The notes under the pieces were generated by a model that did no database searches, was not told the origin of the DNA, and saw only the letters and a list, made by a program, of their open reading frames with translations. The position numbers and the translations under genes were made by a program. 64,000 nucleotides of DNA from Corbicula japonica. Lineage: Eukaryota > Mollusca > Bivalvia > Venerida > Cyrenidae. Below, piece by piece: positions 1 through 13,700 of this stretch (positions are counted from its first letter, which is position 1; every line of letters starts with the position of its first letter). The stretch spans positions 5,430,467 through 5,494,466 of the forward strand of contig JAZAYU010000034.1 of NCBI GenBank assembly GCA_038501625.1. The letters run 5' to 3'.

Positions 1-165
1 CATCTGATCAGGATCTAAACTGTTTGCTTTTTGATTAGTTAGGTTATTTCTAACCAAAATGTGACCAGTGCAGATCCTGATCATATGGCACGAATGTCAG
101 GGCTGATCTAAATCTACACTGGTTGCACATGTGTAAAAATGCGCATATACGAGGAAAGGATTAAA
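1..165. repeat. Palindromic MITE family A, copy cut by window edge
   Basis: The family reads, in outline, CCCTTTACTCCATATA, then GTGTAGATCCAGATCAGC, a centre with TTCATTAGGTTATTTCTGAC, and the complement of the first half ending GGAGTAAAGGGTTAA. Here the right two thirds remain (GATCAGGATCTAAACTG to GAGGAAAGGATTAA). Confidence 0.75.
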
Positions 166-351
166 AGATTTCTGTGTTTATGAAAATAACTATGAAGTAA
201 GATTGCCCCTTTATTTTGCTCTACAATAATCACTGCCATAGTTTCATGCTTTACCCTGCTGAAATTTTGTAATAGAATTACTATTCCATGAACACTTCAT
301 TGACATTTGGGGCTTTTACAGAAATTATGGTTAAAAGTGCAGATTCTGGCT

Positions 352-475
352 GAAGGTTATAAAACTGAGCATGGAAACTAGTCTCAAATCTCAAGCATCT
401 GAATGGCTGAAATAGCGACTAGTCCCCATTGCAGCCAATCAGATGCTTGAGATTTGAGACTGGTTTCCAAGATCA
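352..475. repeat. Hairpin MITE family B copy
   Basis: The family is a hairpin of 110-135 bp: GGTTATAAAACTGAGCATGG, then AACCAGTCTCAAATCTCAAG, then CATCTGATTGGCTGAAAT and the complement. This copy has both arms. Confidence 0.8.
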
Positions 476-507
476 GGGACCCTGAACAGACTGCACAGCT
501 GTGTTAA

Positions 508-715
508 ACTCTTTACCCCATACATAAGCACTTTATTGCATGCATGACCAGTGCAGATCCAAATCAACAGGCACATCTCTTTGCTTTTGGGTCAGAAATA
601 ACCTAATAAATCAAAAAGTGAACAATGTAGATCCTGATCAGTTGGCACAGATGTGCCAGATGATCTGAAACTACACTGCTCAGCCTATAAAAGTGTGTAC
701 ACTTTGAGAGGTTAT
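508..715. repeat. Palindromic MITE family A copy
   Basis: Starts CTCTTTACCCCATACATA; the centre reads GTCAGAAATAACCTAATAAA (inverse of copy 1). The left arm has lost about 30 bases before the centre. Confidence 0.7.
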
Positions 716-770
716 AAGGGCTATCTAACAACAGGATGGAATTCTGATCTACACAAACATGTATACATAC

Positions 771-843
771 CTATACCATCATTATCTGTGTTGATGACAG
801 TGAGTGATGTAGTACCATCATCCCTCTTTCTCAGAAAACTCAA
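771..843 (-). CDS. BRD9: BRD7/9 exon 8: start of the GYLKR-like segment
   Basis: A short exon between a TTGTATTGCAG acceptor and a GTATGT donor, phase 0 in and phase 1 out. It encodes LSFLRKRDDGTTSLTVINT, which aligns with GYLKRNGDGSLLYSVVNT of BRD9. It was found from splice sites and family similarity, as its frame is too short to stand out. The following exon was not found in 1-770. Confidence 0.75.
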
Positions 844-3800
844 CTGCAATACAAATATATAATAATTCAATTTTTAAACTATGAATTTACAACAAAACCA
901 TTAACCTAAGAGCATAAGCATATTAAAAGGAATTTTGTTTTCTCATATTATTACATTAACCTTTTATATCCTACTCACTACTGATTTTATTTTTTCATTA
1001 ACTGAATAGTATACAATGCAGCTCCTGAGCAGACTGTGTGGATCTACAAACTGATTGAAATAGATATTGATTGCAAATGTGATGCCATACATAAAAATTT
1101 AATTTTAATGGAATTTTTATAAATTTTTCAAGCATTTTTTTGTTCTTCAGAAATATAAAAAAAGATGTGTAATAAGTGCTAACCCTTTACTCCATATATG
1201 TGCGACCAGTGTATGTATTGATCAGCTGGCACATCTGTGCTGTCTGATCAAGATTTGCACTGTTAGCTTTCTGGTCAGAAATAACCTAATAAATCAAAAA
1301 GCGAACAGTGCAGATCCTGATCAGATGCTGTTTGCCTATTAGGTTAACGGCATATAGATCTACATGGAGTAAAGGATCAAATCCCTGATGAATGTCAGCA
1401 TGTATTACCTTGTTTTTGGGTTGTTTCCACTTGAGCATCTCTCTGGCCTCCTGGGCTGCAGCCTGAGCCTGGGCAAGTATTTCATCTGGAGTCATATTGT
1501 CTGGGAATGCCTCAAATCTACCAATGCTGAAAATAAAATATACTTAAAGAAATTAGAAACGAAATGTCTTTCAACAAGAAATACATTTCATGTTAAAAGA
1601 AGCTGCGTTTCTAATTTCTTCAAGTACATATAATAAAGTAAAAGAAATTTAAAAAGCAACTTCTTTAATCACCAAACATATTTTGTGTTTAAAGAATTTG
1701 CGTATCTAATTTCTTTAAGTATTTATTCAAAGATGATGTTATAAAACTTTAACTCTTTATACATACATTTTCTATCAGATGGGCAAAATTTGTAGATCTA
1801 GATCAGCTAGCACAACTGTACCATTTGATCAGGATCTACACTGTATGCACTTTGTTTAATTAGGTTATTTCAGACCAAGAAAGGAAAAATGTGGATCCTG
1901 ACCATATGGCACATATGTGTCCGCTAATCTGGATCAACACTGTTCAATTATGCAATTCAACCCATATATATTGAGAATAGGGTTAAATAATTCTGTTGCA
2001 ATCCATTTTAAAGTGATGCCTTAACAATTTTAAAATACCAAAGGTTATTTAATTTCCAAATTCTTGAACATTTTGGGAGATCCTTCTCAAATTGTAAAAG
2101 TAAACTTTCTAGAATGACAACACTGATACTGTAATTATAATGCTAGTTTCAAACATCGGACCAGGATGATTTTAAGCCTTTGCTCACTGGATATGGCTTA
2201 AATAACATGGCACCAGTAATATCTTATGTTGTCATTCATGATGTGAATATATACATGAATGTTGTAACGCCTTGGTGTGTAATTGGATTATGATGTACTA
2301 TAAACAGAAATGTTTCATGTCATTACAAGGATATTTGTTGAAATGTTAAAAAGTTGCTTATTCATCGATCTTTATTTATATAATAAAGTTAATAAAATTA
2401 AGTAATAAAATTATGTTGCCGTACTGCTAATTGTTACTTTCGAAAACTCATAAGGTGCTATAACTCAAAGTACAGGATAACGCAAATTAAATCATCGGTC
2501 TTTTGGGTATTTGAGTTATCAAAATTAAACTGTAACTTGATTTAAAGGAACATGTTAGTTACATACTTGTCTCTGTTTTTCACAGTGATTTCATATTCCT
2601 TCTCCTTAGCATCGAGTTCTGCCAGGACAGCTCCGGTGTTGTCTTCTTGATTGATGCCGATCTCTTCCATTGTTATACTGGACATGAAGCCCAGACTACG
2701 TCTCATCACAAGTAACTTTTCCTGCAGTAAAACACGGCACATTGAGCAAGATGTGTATTTAATACAAGAATTCAGCCAGAACAGTCACTAGATTTCTTTA
2801 CAAATGAATAATGAATGGACAAGCACAAATTGACAGAAATGTGAGCCTGTTATATTATGTTCATCACCAGGGATTCTAAAATTTTCAGCAGACCGGATAT
2901 GGTCTGAATTTCAGTAAAAATGTCAGATTTAAATATTAAAATTTGTGAAAAAAAATCAGTCATGCAAATTGAAAAATGACTTATAATTCTCACAAGTTCT
3001 GTATGTACAGATGTGTGCAATGTTTCACACCTTAATCCACTATAAAACTATCAAATATTGATTAACTACATGAAGCGTTAATAGCCTAGAACACACAAGA
3101 GAAGTGGACCAGAAGTCACATTGAATAGTGGCACTAGTGTCTGATTGGGATTTTTAAATCTTAGAAACTCTGTTCATCACATAAGGAATAATACTAAATA
3201 CAAAGCTTAAGTCTAAAAATTACACAAACTGTAGAACTTGCCAGCAAAAATGTGTAAACAATACCTTGCTCATCATTTTAAGTCCGCTTTGTAAAAGTCG
3301 TTTAGCTTCTTTGTAATAAATGGTCTCTGGTCGGTTGTATGTCATTGCATTATTGCACATCAATACATAGTCACTCTGTAATATAATGATACATTCATTT
3401 TCACATTTGCTTTCTAACTATGTCTATGTTACGAACATATGTTGCAAATTACCACAAACAGCTGCAATACAGTTTTCCAATAAACTTTAATTTGAAATGA
3501 ATATCATTAGTTTATTTTACCTACTTTCTAACCCTTTACAGTTTAGTACATTCCATGTGCAACCAGTGTAGATCCATGCCATCTTATCACTGCTAACTTC
3601 TTGGTCAAAAATAACCAAATGAATCTACAAGTTTTGTTGATTATAGGGGCAACCGTATTTGTGTAATCATGCAAAAACGCATTCTGTACTATATTTGATT
3701 CTGTGACCTTTGACCTAGTGACCCCAAAATCACTAGAGATCTTCCTCGCACCAAGGACTTTCTATAAACAAGTTTTGTTCACTGTAAGCACAAATGTTCT

Positions 3801-4740
3801 TATCATCCTGACAAGCATGTGCTACAGACAAGACCTACACCGCCTTCACATAATATGTCTTACAATGATGTTAAAATCTAAACCAATTTTAATCTAAACA
3901 TAAATTTGTGCAGTATAAAACCTGTAAGTCATTATACCAAATCAGACAGAACAATGGCTACCTTATAGTCCATGATAGAATCATAGGTGTCATTTTCTAT
4001 CTTGGTGAGCATGGTACTGAAATCCATCGGCTCTTGGATGATTGATGAATAACCTGGAGCTATGACATCATTCACTGGATAGGCAAAGAAACCATTTACA
4101 TCTTTCCTGAAACATACAAGGTTATGACATGGCTACAAAGTTTTCAACAGTTTTTCAAAGTTAGGTGTCATCTGCCCATCAATAATTTTCAATGAGTCAT
4201 TGTCTAAACTCTGCAAGTGATTTGTTGTATTTGGTGATATTTTCTACATATAGAAATAGACTTAGATGATTTCCTTTATGTTTAAAGCAAGAGACTCAAT
4301 ATAATTAAATCTGAGTCCATGATCATAAAAATGGATATAAATATGGTTGAATATTCAACATTGTAAGATAAATACAGTACACAATACTAAGTATGCATAA
4401 ATGAATAAAGTGAAGGGGAGACAAAGATTGCAAATGGCAAAAACTGGCTAAAATTTCAAAACTGAAATTTAGAATATGATGCTGCCACAAACCAGACATC
4501 AATTTTGCATGAGTACATAATAATCCATAGTTTTGCATAACCCATCACTTTTCCTTTAAATGATTACTCATTTGTCAATTCTGCACAAATTTTGAGTGGC
4601 AGCATATACATGTAACATGATGTTATGTACTCTGTACTTCAATATATGCACTTGTTCAGTCTGAAAAAGATAATGGGCTCCTTATATCACCATTCAGAAC
4701 TTATGCATGTATAGTAGTACACAGTTACATCATGTATACT

Positions 4741-4778
<38 letters not shown>

Positions 4779-7700
4779 TTTTTTCTAATGGGCAAACAGT
4801 TTAGATCCAAATCAGCCAGCACAACCATGTCATCTGAACAGGATCTACACTGTTCACTTTTAAATTCATCATGGTAGAAGCAACCAGTAGAGATCCAGAT
4901 CAGATTTATGTGCCAGCTGATCTGCATCTACACTTGTCCCACACACATGAAATGTGTTTATGTAGAGTAAAGGGTTAAATAACATGAAAACACAGTTTAG
5001 AAGAACCTACCTCTGTAAATGTTTCTGTATATACAAGAGACACTCTCTCAGCACACCTTTCCCATCCTCCTTCATCTCTGTCACTTGTCTGGCACTTCGT
5101 CGAGGATGTAGGTCCTGACTCGAGTTACTCTCCTCGTCCAGGTCAAGCAGCGCCCTCTTTGATGGTGGCTCATATACTTCCTCATCCTCACCCTGACTCA
5201 CAGAGTAGTCATCATCTTCTTCACCTTTTACCGAGTCATTCTAATTAAAATATTTTTATATGTTAATATGCTATCCACATGTTTATACAGTCAAACCTGT
5301 CTTTAGCAGCCACCCAAGGAAGTGACAAAAAGTGGCTGCTCTATACAGGTGGCTGTTAAAGACAGGTTAAAATGAGAACAAAATGCCAGTTAGGACATAT
5401 TCAAACTGGCTGTTTAAGACAGGTGGTTGCTATTCTCAAGTGGCTGCTAAGGCAGGTTTCACTGTATGCCAGTGCACTCATAAGAAAACTAGAATATGTC
5501 CTCGGACACTGATGCATCCACTGCTACAACAACATTTGTAACAAAGGGCCATAACTCTGTTAAAATGGTCACAGGAGAAAATCTTTTCTTTATGATAATC
5601 TACACATCCTTATTGGTCATCTGTGCAAGTTTGAAAGAAATCCACTCTATAGTTAATGAGGAGTTGATGCCACAAAATTTGAAGGATGTACGTACTGACT
5701 TAAGGACAGACAGACGTACAGACTAAAGCAACTCCATATGCATCCCACTTTGTGGGGGCATAAAAATATTGGTTACAATATGTTTTAATTTCCTGACCAG
5801 TATCAACCCTAAAAATTGGGTCTGTGAACATATATAAGCAGCTTGCAAACACTTAGTCTATTTAAGGTGGCAGGTTTTTCACTAGCTGCTGAATCTGAAT
5901 GGTCATTTTCATCATTTTGGTGGGGAATTAATAGAAAAATATCCCTTATTTCAAGGAAACAAGAGCCGTCAGAGGAGACAGCATGCTCGACTATTCGAAT
6001 CATTTGAAACAAATGCAATTTGAAGATTAAAACAATAACAACTATTGCCATACATTCATGTGCAATCAGGAAAAATATTAACAAGTGAATGGTAAGGGAG
6101 AAATTCATTTCAAATAACAGAAATAATTCGTAAATGTACCATAAATATTAAACTGAATAGGGGAATAACTATGAAAATTTAATATTTCTGAATTTGTTAG
6201 AAAACTTGTTAGTAATTTTTATTAGAGACATTTACTTTTAGTCAAATATCAATCACTTCAGTGATGTTACAGAAAAAGAACTGAAATAAAAATATAATGG
6301 AAGTTTGAAGTTGATACCTGAAGTATTTGCAAAGTTATCGATGAAGTGCACTTAAGTGAAAATATAAGTGAAACTAGAAATGTGTCCATGGGACACGGAT
6401 GCCCCACTATGCATCATTTTCAGACACTCAAGTGCAATGATGGGAATAATACGCGATACACCGCCCTGTCATGGTGAACATTTGTGTCAAGGTTCTTTGA
6501 AATCCCTCCATTTATAATGAAGTTAAAGCCCGGACAAGAAAATTCTATTTTTAGTAACAGTGTCCTTGACCTTGGACCTTCAGGCTTGGGTATTGTGCGG
6601 ACACACTGCCTTGTCATAGTGAACATTTGTGCAAAGTTATTTTGAAATCCCTCCATTTATAACAAAGTAACAGCCCGGACAAGAGAATTCTATTTTTAGT
6701 AACAGTGACCTTGACCTTTTACCTACAGGCATGGGCATGGTACGTGACACACCGCCCTGCCACGGTGAACATTTGTGTCAAGTTATTTTGAAATCCCTCC
6801 ATTCATAACAAAGTTACAGCCTGGACAAGAAAATTCTATTTTTACTAACAGTGACCTTGACCTTGGATCTACAGGCATTGGTATTGTGCGGACACACCGC
6901 CTTGTCATGGTGAACATTTGTGCCAAGATATTTTGAAATCCCTCCATTCATAACAAAGTAGCCTAGACAAGAAAATTCTGTTTTTAGTAACAGTGACCTT
7001 GACCATTGACCTACAGGCTTGGACATGTACGTGACACACCGTCTTGATATGGTGAACAATTATATCAAGTTATTTAAAAATCCAATAAGAAATAACAAAG
7101 TAACAGAGCGGACACGATTTTGCAAGAAAATTCTATTTTTAGTAACAGTGACCTTGACCTTGGACCTACAGGCATGGGTATTGTACGCGACACACCACCT
7201 TGTCATGGTGAACATTTGTGCCAAGTTATTTTGAAATCCCTCCATTCATAACGAAGTTAAGGGCCAACTGTATATTTTTTTAACACAAAATGTAAGTGAA
7301 AAAGGGGCATAATTTGAAAAATATTGGAAGGAGGGTTATGGGTCTTGTTGGTTATGATGTAGATTTTGATGGTGAAAATATATTTCAAGTTTCAAGGCAA
7401 TATCTCAAGTAGTTTTAAAGTTAGGGGCAAAATGCATATTTTGCTTAACACAAAATATAAGAAAAAAGGGGCATAACTTGAAATATATTGACAGCAGAGT
7501 TATGGGTCTTGCTGGTAATGATGTAGAATTTGATGATGAATATAAATTCCAAGTTTCAAGTTGATATCTCAAGTAGTTTATAAGTTATGGACCAAAGTGC
7601 ATATTTTCCTTAACGCAAAATTTAAGTGAAAAAGGGGCATAACTTGAAAAATATTTGTAGCAGAGTTATGGGTGTTGTTGGTAATGATGTAGAATTTGAT

Positions 7701-10700
7701 GGTGAATATATATTCCAAGTTTCAAGTTGATATCATAAGTAGTTTTCAAGTAATGGACCAAAGTGCATTTTTTGTTTAACGGACGCCGACGCCGATGCCG
7801 ACGCCGACACCGGGGCGAGTAGGATAGCTCCCCTATTCTTCGAATAGTCGAGCTAAAAATGAGCCTTCAGCTAAAATTGTAGTCATAGGGTCATCTCTGG
7901 ATGAAATGGAACCCCTTGTTCTTCAAATCATGAATACAACTGTTACCCCAAGGGTGACCTGTGTTGTTAGATTCTGTCTGATCAGCATCTACACAGTTTG
8001 CTTTCTAATTTATCAAGTTTTTTTCTGACCAAAAGCAAACAGTGCAGATCCTGATCAAACTAACCAATGTGATGGTTGATCTGGATCTACTCTAATCATC
8101 CATGGGATATACGCCATATTGCATTATGTTAACTGTTCAGTATTTTGTCCTTTCAAATTATTATTATAAACAAAGAATGAAACCATACAGATTCTAAGAA
8201 AAGTGAGTGTGGGAAAGGTCATAAAATAATAATCACATCTATAAATATGAATTATTCAAAACAATGAGAGCCAGTTATTTAAATTTACTGAAAAGAGTTG
8301 ACCTAGCAGAATACACTGAACAGGGTCACACGACTTACCATAATCCACCAAAATTACCGGAATCCACTCTGATTTACCGGAATCCACCTTAAAAATGATT
8401 CTCAGCGCTATATTTTTGGAAATTTATTTATGAATTGTGATGTCAGAATGTTTTGAAGCAAAATGCATCTAGATTTGACAGTACCGATCCCATTTTTTCG
8501 TTGTCATGTACGTATAAATTTGCCGCGTGCGCCATAAAAATTCGTCTGGAATCCATCTTAAATAATGATTATCAGAGTTATGTTTTTGGAAATGCTTTTA
8601 TCGTGAGGCATAGGGTTTTAAAGCAATATGCATCTAGATTTGACTGTAAAGCTCCCATTTTCGTTGACATATACGTATACATTTCCCGCGCGCGCTGTAA
8701 ATATTCGTCCTGAATCCACCTTAAAAAGACTAATGTTAAAACTGCCACTTCAATCAGAAGACGCTGCGTTCTACTTCCAAATAAGTTAAGTGCAATTAAA
8801 AATCATATAAAAAGCTTTTCTTTCTTCTCATCATTTACAATGGTACTTTTGAATACATATTACTGCAATTTCGCATGTGAAGATAAATGATTTTAAGCAT
8901 GTTAAGTGTGACGTGTATGTCACCAACTGGAATGGTCTTGCATAATGAAATGTAAATGTTATTTTAATAGAACTTTGCTTTTTGTTTTAACACAGCTTCG
9001 TACATTTAAATCTAACCCAAATACATGTGTATTTTTCTTGTTTGGACCAATATTTATAACACGCGCTGTGCTATTGCAAGTTCGGATAAAGTGATCTCCC
9101 TTTTACTTATTGACAGTTGGCATTTCCCAGTTAGTTTTACTAGGTTATAAAAACAGTTGTCTCCCATTGATATCTGTACATTAATATTTTTACTGACTAG
9201 CTTTTACAGATAATATTAAAGGCTGGAAACAGACCGGTGACGACATTAATAGTGGTAGGAAAACGCGCTGCTATGTACGCATGTAAAATATACCATTTTT
9301 AACGCATTAAAAGGTACGTAAATATTTCTATGCGCTCAATAAAAGTTTCTAGGTGCTAATTTATGATGTCTAAATTACTAAAGTTCATGGTATGAACGGC
9401 TACTAAATTTAAGAGCAATTGACAAATACTTGAAAATACATTAAAAGCTATGAGTGCCATGATTGCTACCACTGCTGTAAGTACATGCACACGTGAAAGA
9501 TACAACTACTTGAACATACATGAAAGCCTAAATGATATATGCATGATCAAGTTTCCTGCGCAAATAATGTCAGAGTTTTTGATTTGATAAATAGCTGTCA
9601 TGTCATCAAGACAGTGTAATGTTTCCCGCCCAAAATCAACATTCATGCTATGTCATTCTTTATGATAAAAATTCAATGGTTTCTTTTTATAATTCTGTTT
9701 ATTATTAAGATTAAATGTGATTGATCTTAGGGATTTCGACATGATGTCATGTTTTTTGCACAGCACATGTTTCTTTCCCAATTGCGACTATGTGAGCATA
9801 AGATTTTTTTAAAGAAAAGTGCATTACTTCACCAGTTTTTCTTTGAACATTAAATTTGAATGATCACTTGTGTTTTTTATATAAAAAATACGACATATGA
9901 ATCAGCGACCAAAGCACCGTCAGATTACAGTACACCGCGGTCTAGTCAAAATAAGGCAATGGTCCGCGCTGCATGTACTATAATTTGTAAATGGCCATTA
10001 ATGTTTCACTAGAGTGAACTTTGAATAAAAAAAACTTAAACATGTTCATATTCTTTATAGACTATGCTTATTATTTCTGAAAACCAATTTTATCTGGTAA
10101 ATATTTTTATAGAGAATGACTTCACCCTGAAAATCGCAAAACTATAGCTTCAACCGTAAATTGGTCAAGATGTTTAAATGTACTTCACCCCGAAAAGCGC
10201 AAAAAACTAAATGAATCATAATGAATAAATTTATTTTACAGATGTTATCCAATGACACTAATTAGTATGTGATCTATGATAATCAACAATACATGAAAAT
10301 ATCTGGTTCCCTTACTATTTCCTGCAAGTGTTTTATATAGCGCACCGGGAATTTCTGTACATACATGACAACGAAAATGAAACTCTTGACGCCAAATCTA
10401 GACGAAAATGGTCGACATTATGATACATGTATTCATTTCCAAAATTATAACTCTGATAATCATTTTTAAGGTGGATTCTGGACGAATTTTTATAGCTCAC
10501 GCGGCAAATGTATACGTACGTGACAATCAAAATATGGGATTGGTACTGTCAAATCTAGATGCATTTTGCTCCAAAACACTCTGGCATCACGATTCATAAA
10601 TAAATTTCAAAAAATACAATGCTGAGAATAATTTTTAAGGTGGATTCCGGTAAATCAGAGTGGATTCCTTGGATTCCGGTAATTTTGGTGGATTCCAGTA

Positions 10701-13700
10701 AGCCATGTGACCGCACTGAACACTCCGTGTCACGATGTATTAAGCCAATAAATTTCAACAAACCAACAACAGTGAATGCACTGGCTCTTTTTTAAAGAAT
10801 TTGAAGTCTCTTAAATTATCATGTTGTCATGGGTTACCCCATAGTTTTACCTCAGCATGTCTATGACGATCTTTGTCCTTCTTTTTCTTCTTCTTCTTAT
10901 GTTTGTGTTTCTTCTCATCATGGGAGTATGACACGTCGGAGCCAGCATCTCCCCCACCCACCTTCAACACTATCTTCAGGGATTCCTTCTCACCAACCTC
11001 CCTCTCATCTGAAAATACAATGTCACTGTTGGAAAAATATGTAAATGTTGATTTACGCGCCATTACATGTGATGTTCACTTCTCACTTCTGCCCATAGTA
11101 CATAATGCTGGCAATGATAAAAGGTCAAACCTGGAACTGGTGTTGTGTTTTACTTACATAGAGTTTATTCCCCACAGACATCAAGGGATGGTTACCTGGG
11201 ATAAAGACCAGAATGTGGAGACTAAGGAAATCGGTCTCTTATCTCAAACTGTCTATTAGTTGAAACTTAACCCTTTCCTCCATAGATACACCTTTATTGC
11301 GTGGGCAAAGAGTGTAGGTCCAGATCAGCCGGCACATATGCCAACTGTACACTTTTTGATTCGTTAGGTTATTTCTGACCAAAATGCGACCAGTGCAGAT
11401 CCTGACCAGAAGGTATGGATGAGACGACTGATCTGGATCTACACTGGTCGCATATGTGTATATATGGAGGAAAAGGTTAAATTGTTCTCAGAACTGGCCA
11501 ATGAAAGCATGAGTTTTGTGATTGGTTTTACAATGTTGGGGCCTGGTACATTGTAGACTTATACAACATTTCTAAGTTAAAAATTAAAGTTATGCACACA
11601 AAAATTTTCTAAAGTCACAACCAAAATAGAACTTTTGTAACCTTTTACTCCATAAATACATCTTATTATTACATGGTTGGAAGGTGTATATCTGTAGGAG
11701 CCAATATATTGTGCTGTCTGATCAGGATCAACACTGTTCACTTTTACATTCATTAGATTATTTTATACCAGGAAGCGAAGTAAAATGAACTACTAATCTG
11801 GATCTAAACCTGTCACCTATGTGATTTATAAGGCATTTCTATTGAGTTATGGGTTCATATTTAATGGGATTTCCATGGAGAAACAGGTTAAAATAAAGGA
11901 GTAGGTTCATGAAGGCCTAATATTGGCCTAAAAATATGTAAACTTTTAAATTTTTTTACATATCTTAAATTTCAATGCCATTGAATACATAAATAGTTAT
12001 ACTTTTCATACCTTAAAATTTTATATTGATTACTGCTAAAGGTGTTAGACAAGGGACCATCAAAATTGCTAAAAATGAGGAAAATGTGCAAAACTTCATA
12101 TTTTTGTCCATTTTCACAACAGATTTTAGAGGATTTCGATAACGGCACACTTCTCGACCAAAATCAAATTTTGACCATGAATTTAGCACACATTTATACA
12201 AAGAAAATTCTTTAAATTAGTTTGGTCGAAGCCTGTGCCCAATATGAAAATCACCAAATTGCATTTTGGCAAACATTTTCAAATTTCAGACATATATGAC
12301 ATACTTAATTTTTTATTTTGGTTTATGGGTTCATCTTCACTTTTTATCATTTCAAGAAAACAACCATTATAGATTATAACAAGAGCTGTCAGAGGAGACA
12401 GCATGCTCGACTATTCGAATCATTTGAAACAAATGCAATTTGAAGATTAAAACAATAACAACTATGGCCATACATTCATGTGCAATCAGGAAAAATATTA
12501 ACAAGTGAATGGTACGGGAGAAATTCTTTTCAAATAACAGAAATAATTCCTAAATGTACCATAAATATTAAACTGAATAGGGGAATAACTATGAAATATT
12601 TCTGAATTTGTTAGAAAACTTGTTAGTAATTTTTTATTAGAGACATTTACTTTTAGTCAAATATCAATCACTTCAGTAATGTTACAGAAAAAGAACTGAA
12701 ATGAAAATATAATGGTAGTTTGAAGTTGATACCTTAAGTATTTGCAAAGTTATCGATTAAGTGCACTTAAGTGAAAATATAAGTGAAACTAGAAATGTGT
12801 CCATAGGACACAGATGCCCCGCTATGCATCATTTTCAGACACTCAAGTGCAATGATGGGAATAATGCGCGATACACTGCCCTTTCATGGTGAACATTTGT
12901 GTCAAGTTTTTTTGAAATCCCTCCATTTATAATGAAGTTAAAGCCCGGACAAGAAAATTCTATTTTTAGTAACAGTGACCTTGACCTTGGACCTTCAGGC
13001 TTGGGTATTGTGCGGACACACTGCCTTTTCATGAACATTTGTGCAAAGTTATTTTCAAATCCCTCCATTTATAACAAAGTAACAGCCAGGACAAGATAAT
13101 TCTATTTTTAGTAACAGTGACCTTGACCTTTGACCTACAGGCATGGGCATGGTACGTGACACACCGCCCTGTCATGGTGAACATTTGTGTCAAGTTATTT
13201 TGAAATCCTTCCATTCATAACAAAGTTACAGCCCGGACAAGAAAATTCTATTTTTAGTAACAGTGACCTTGACCTTGGATCTACAGGCATGGGTATTGTG
13301 CGGACACACCGCCTTATCATGGTGAACATTTGTGCCAAGATATTTTGAAATCCCTCCATTCATAACAAAGTAACGGCCTAGACAAGAAAATTCTATTTTT
13401 ATTAACAGTGACCTTGACCATTGACCTACAGGCTTGGGCATGTACGTGACACACCGTCTTGATATGGTGAACGATTATACCAAGTTATTTAAAAACCCAA
13501 TAAGAAATAACAAAGTTACAGAGCGGACACGATTTTGCAAGAAAATTCTTTTTTTAGTAACAGTGACCTTGACCTTGGACCTACAGGCATGGGTATTGTA
13601 CGCGACACACCGCCTTGTCATGGTGAACATTTGTGCCAAGTTATTTTGAAATCCCTCTATTCATAATGAAGTTAAGGGCCGACTGTATATTTTGCTTAAC

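Noticed and set aside
6420..7250. Numerous small frames such as MEGFQNNFAQMFTM
   Set aside because: They are translations of the 150-bp repeat array and recur in every copy of it.
10873..11259. Plus-strand frame starting MSFFFFFFLCLCFFSS
   Set aside because: It is the complement of the lysine-rich BRD7/9 exon 2.
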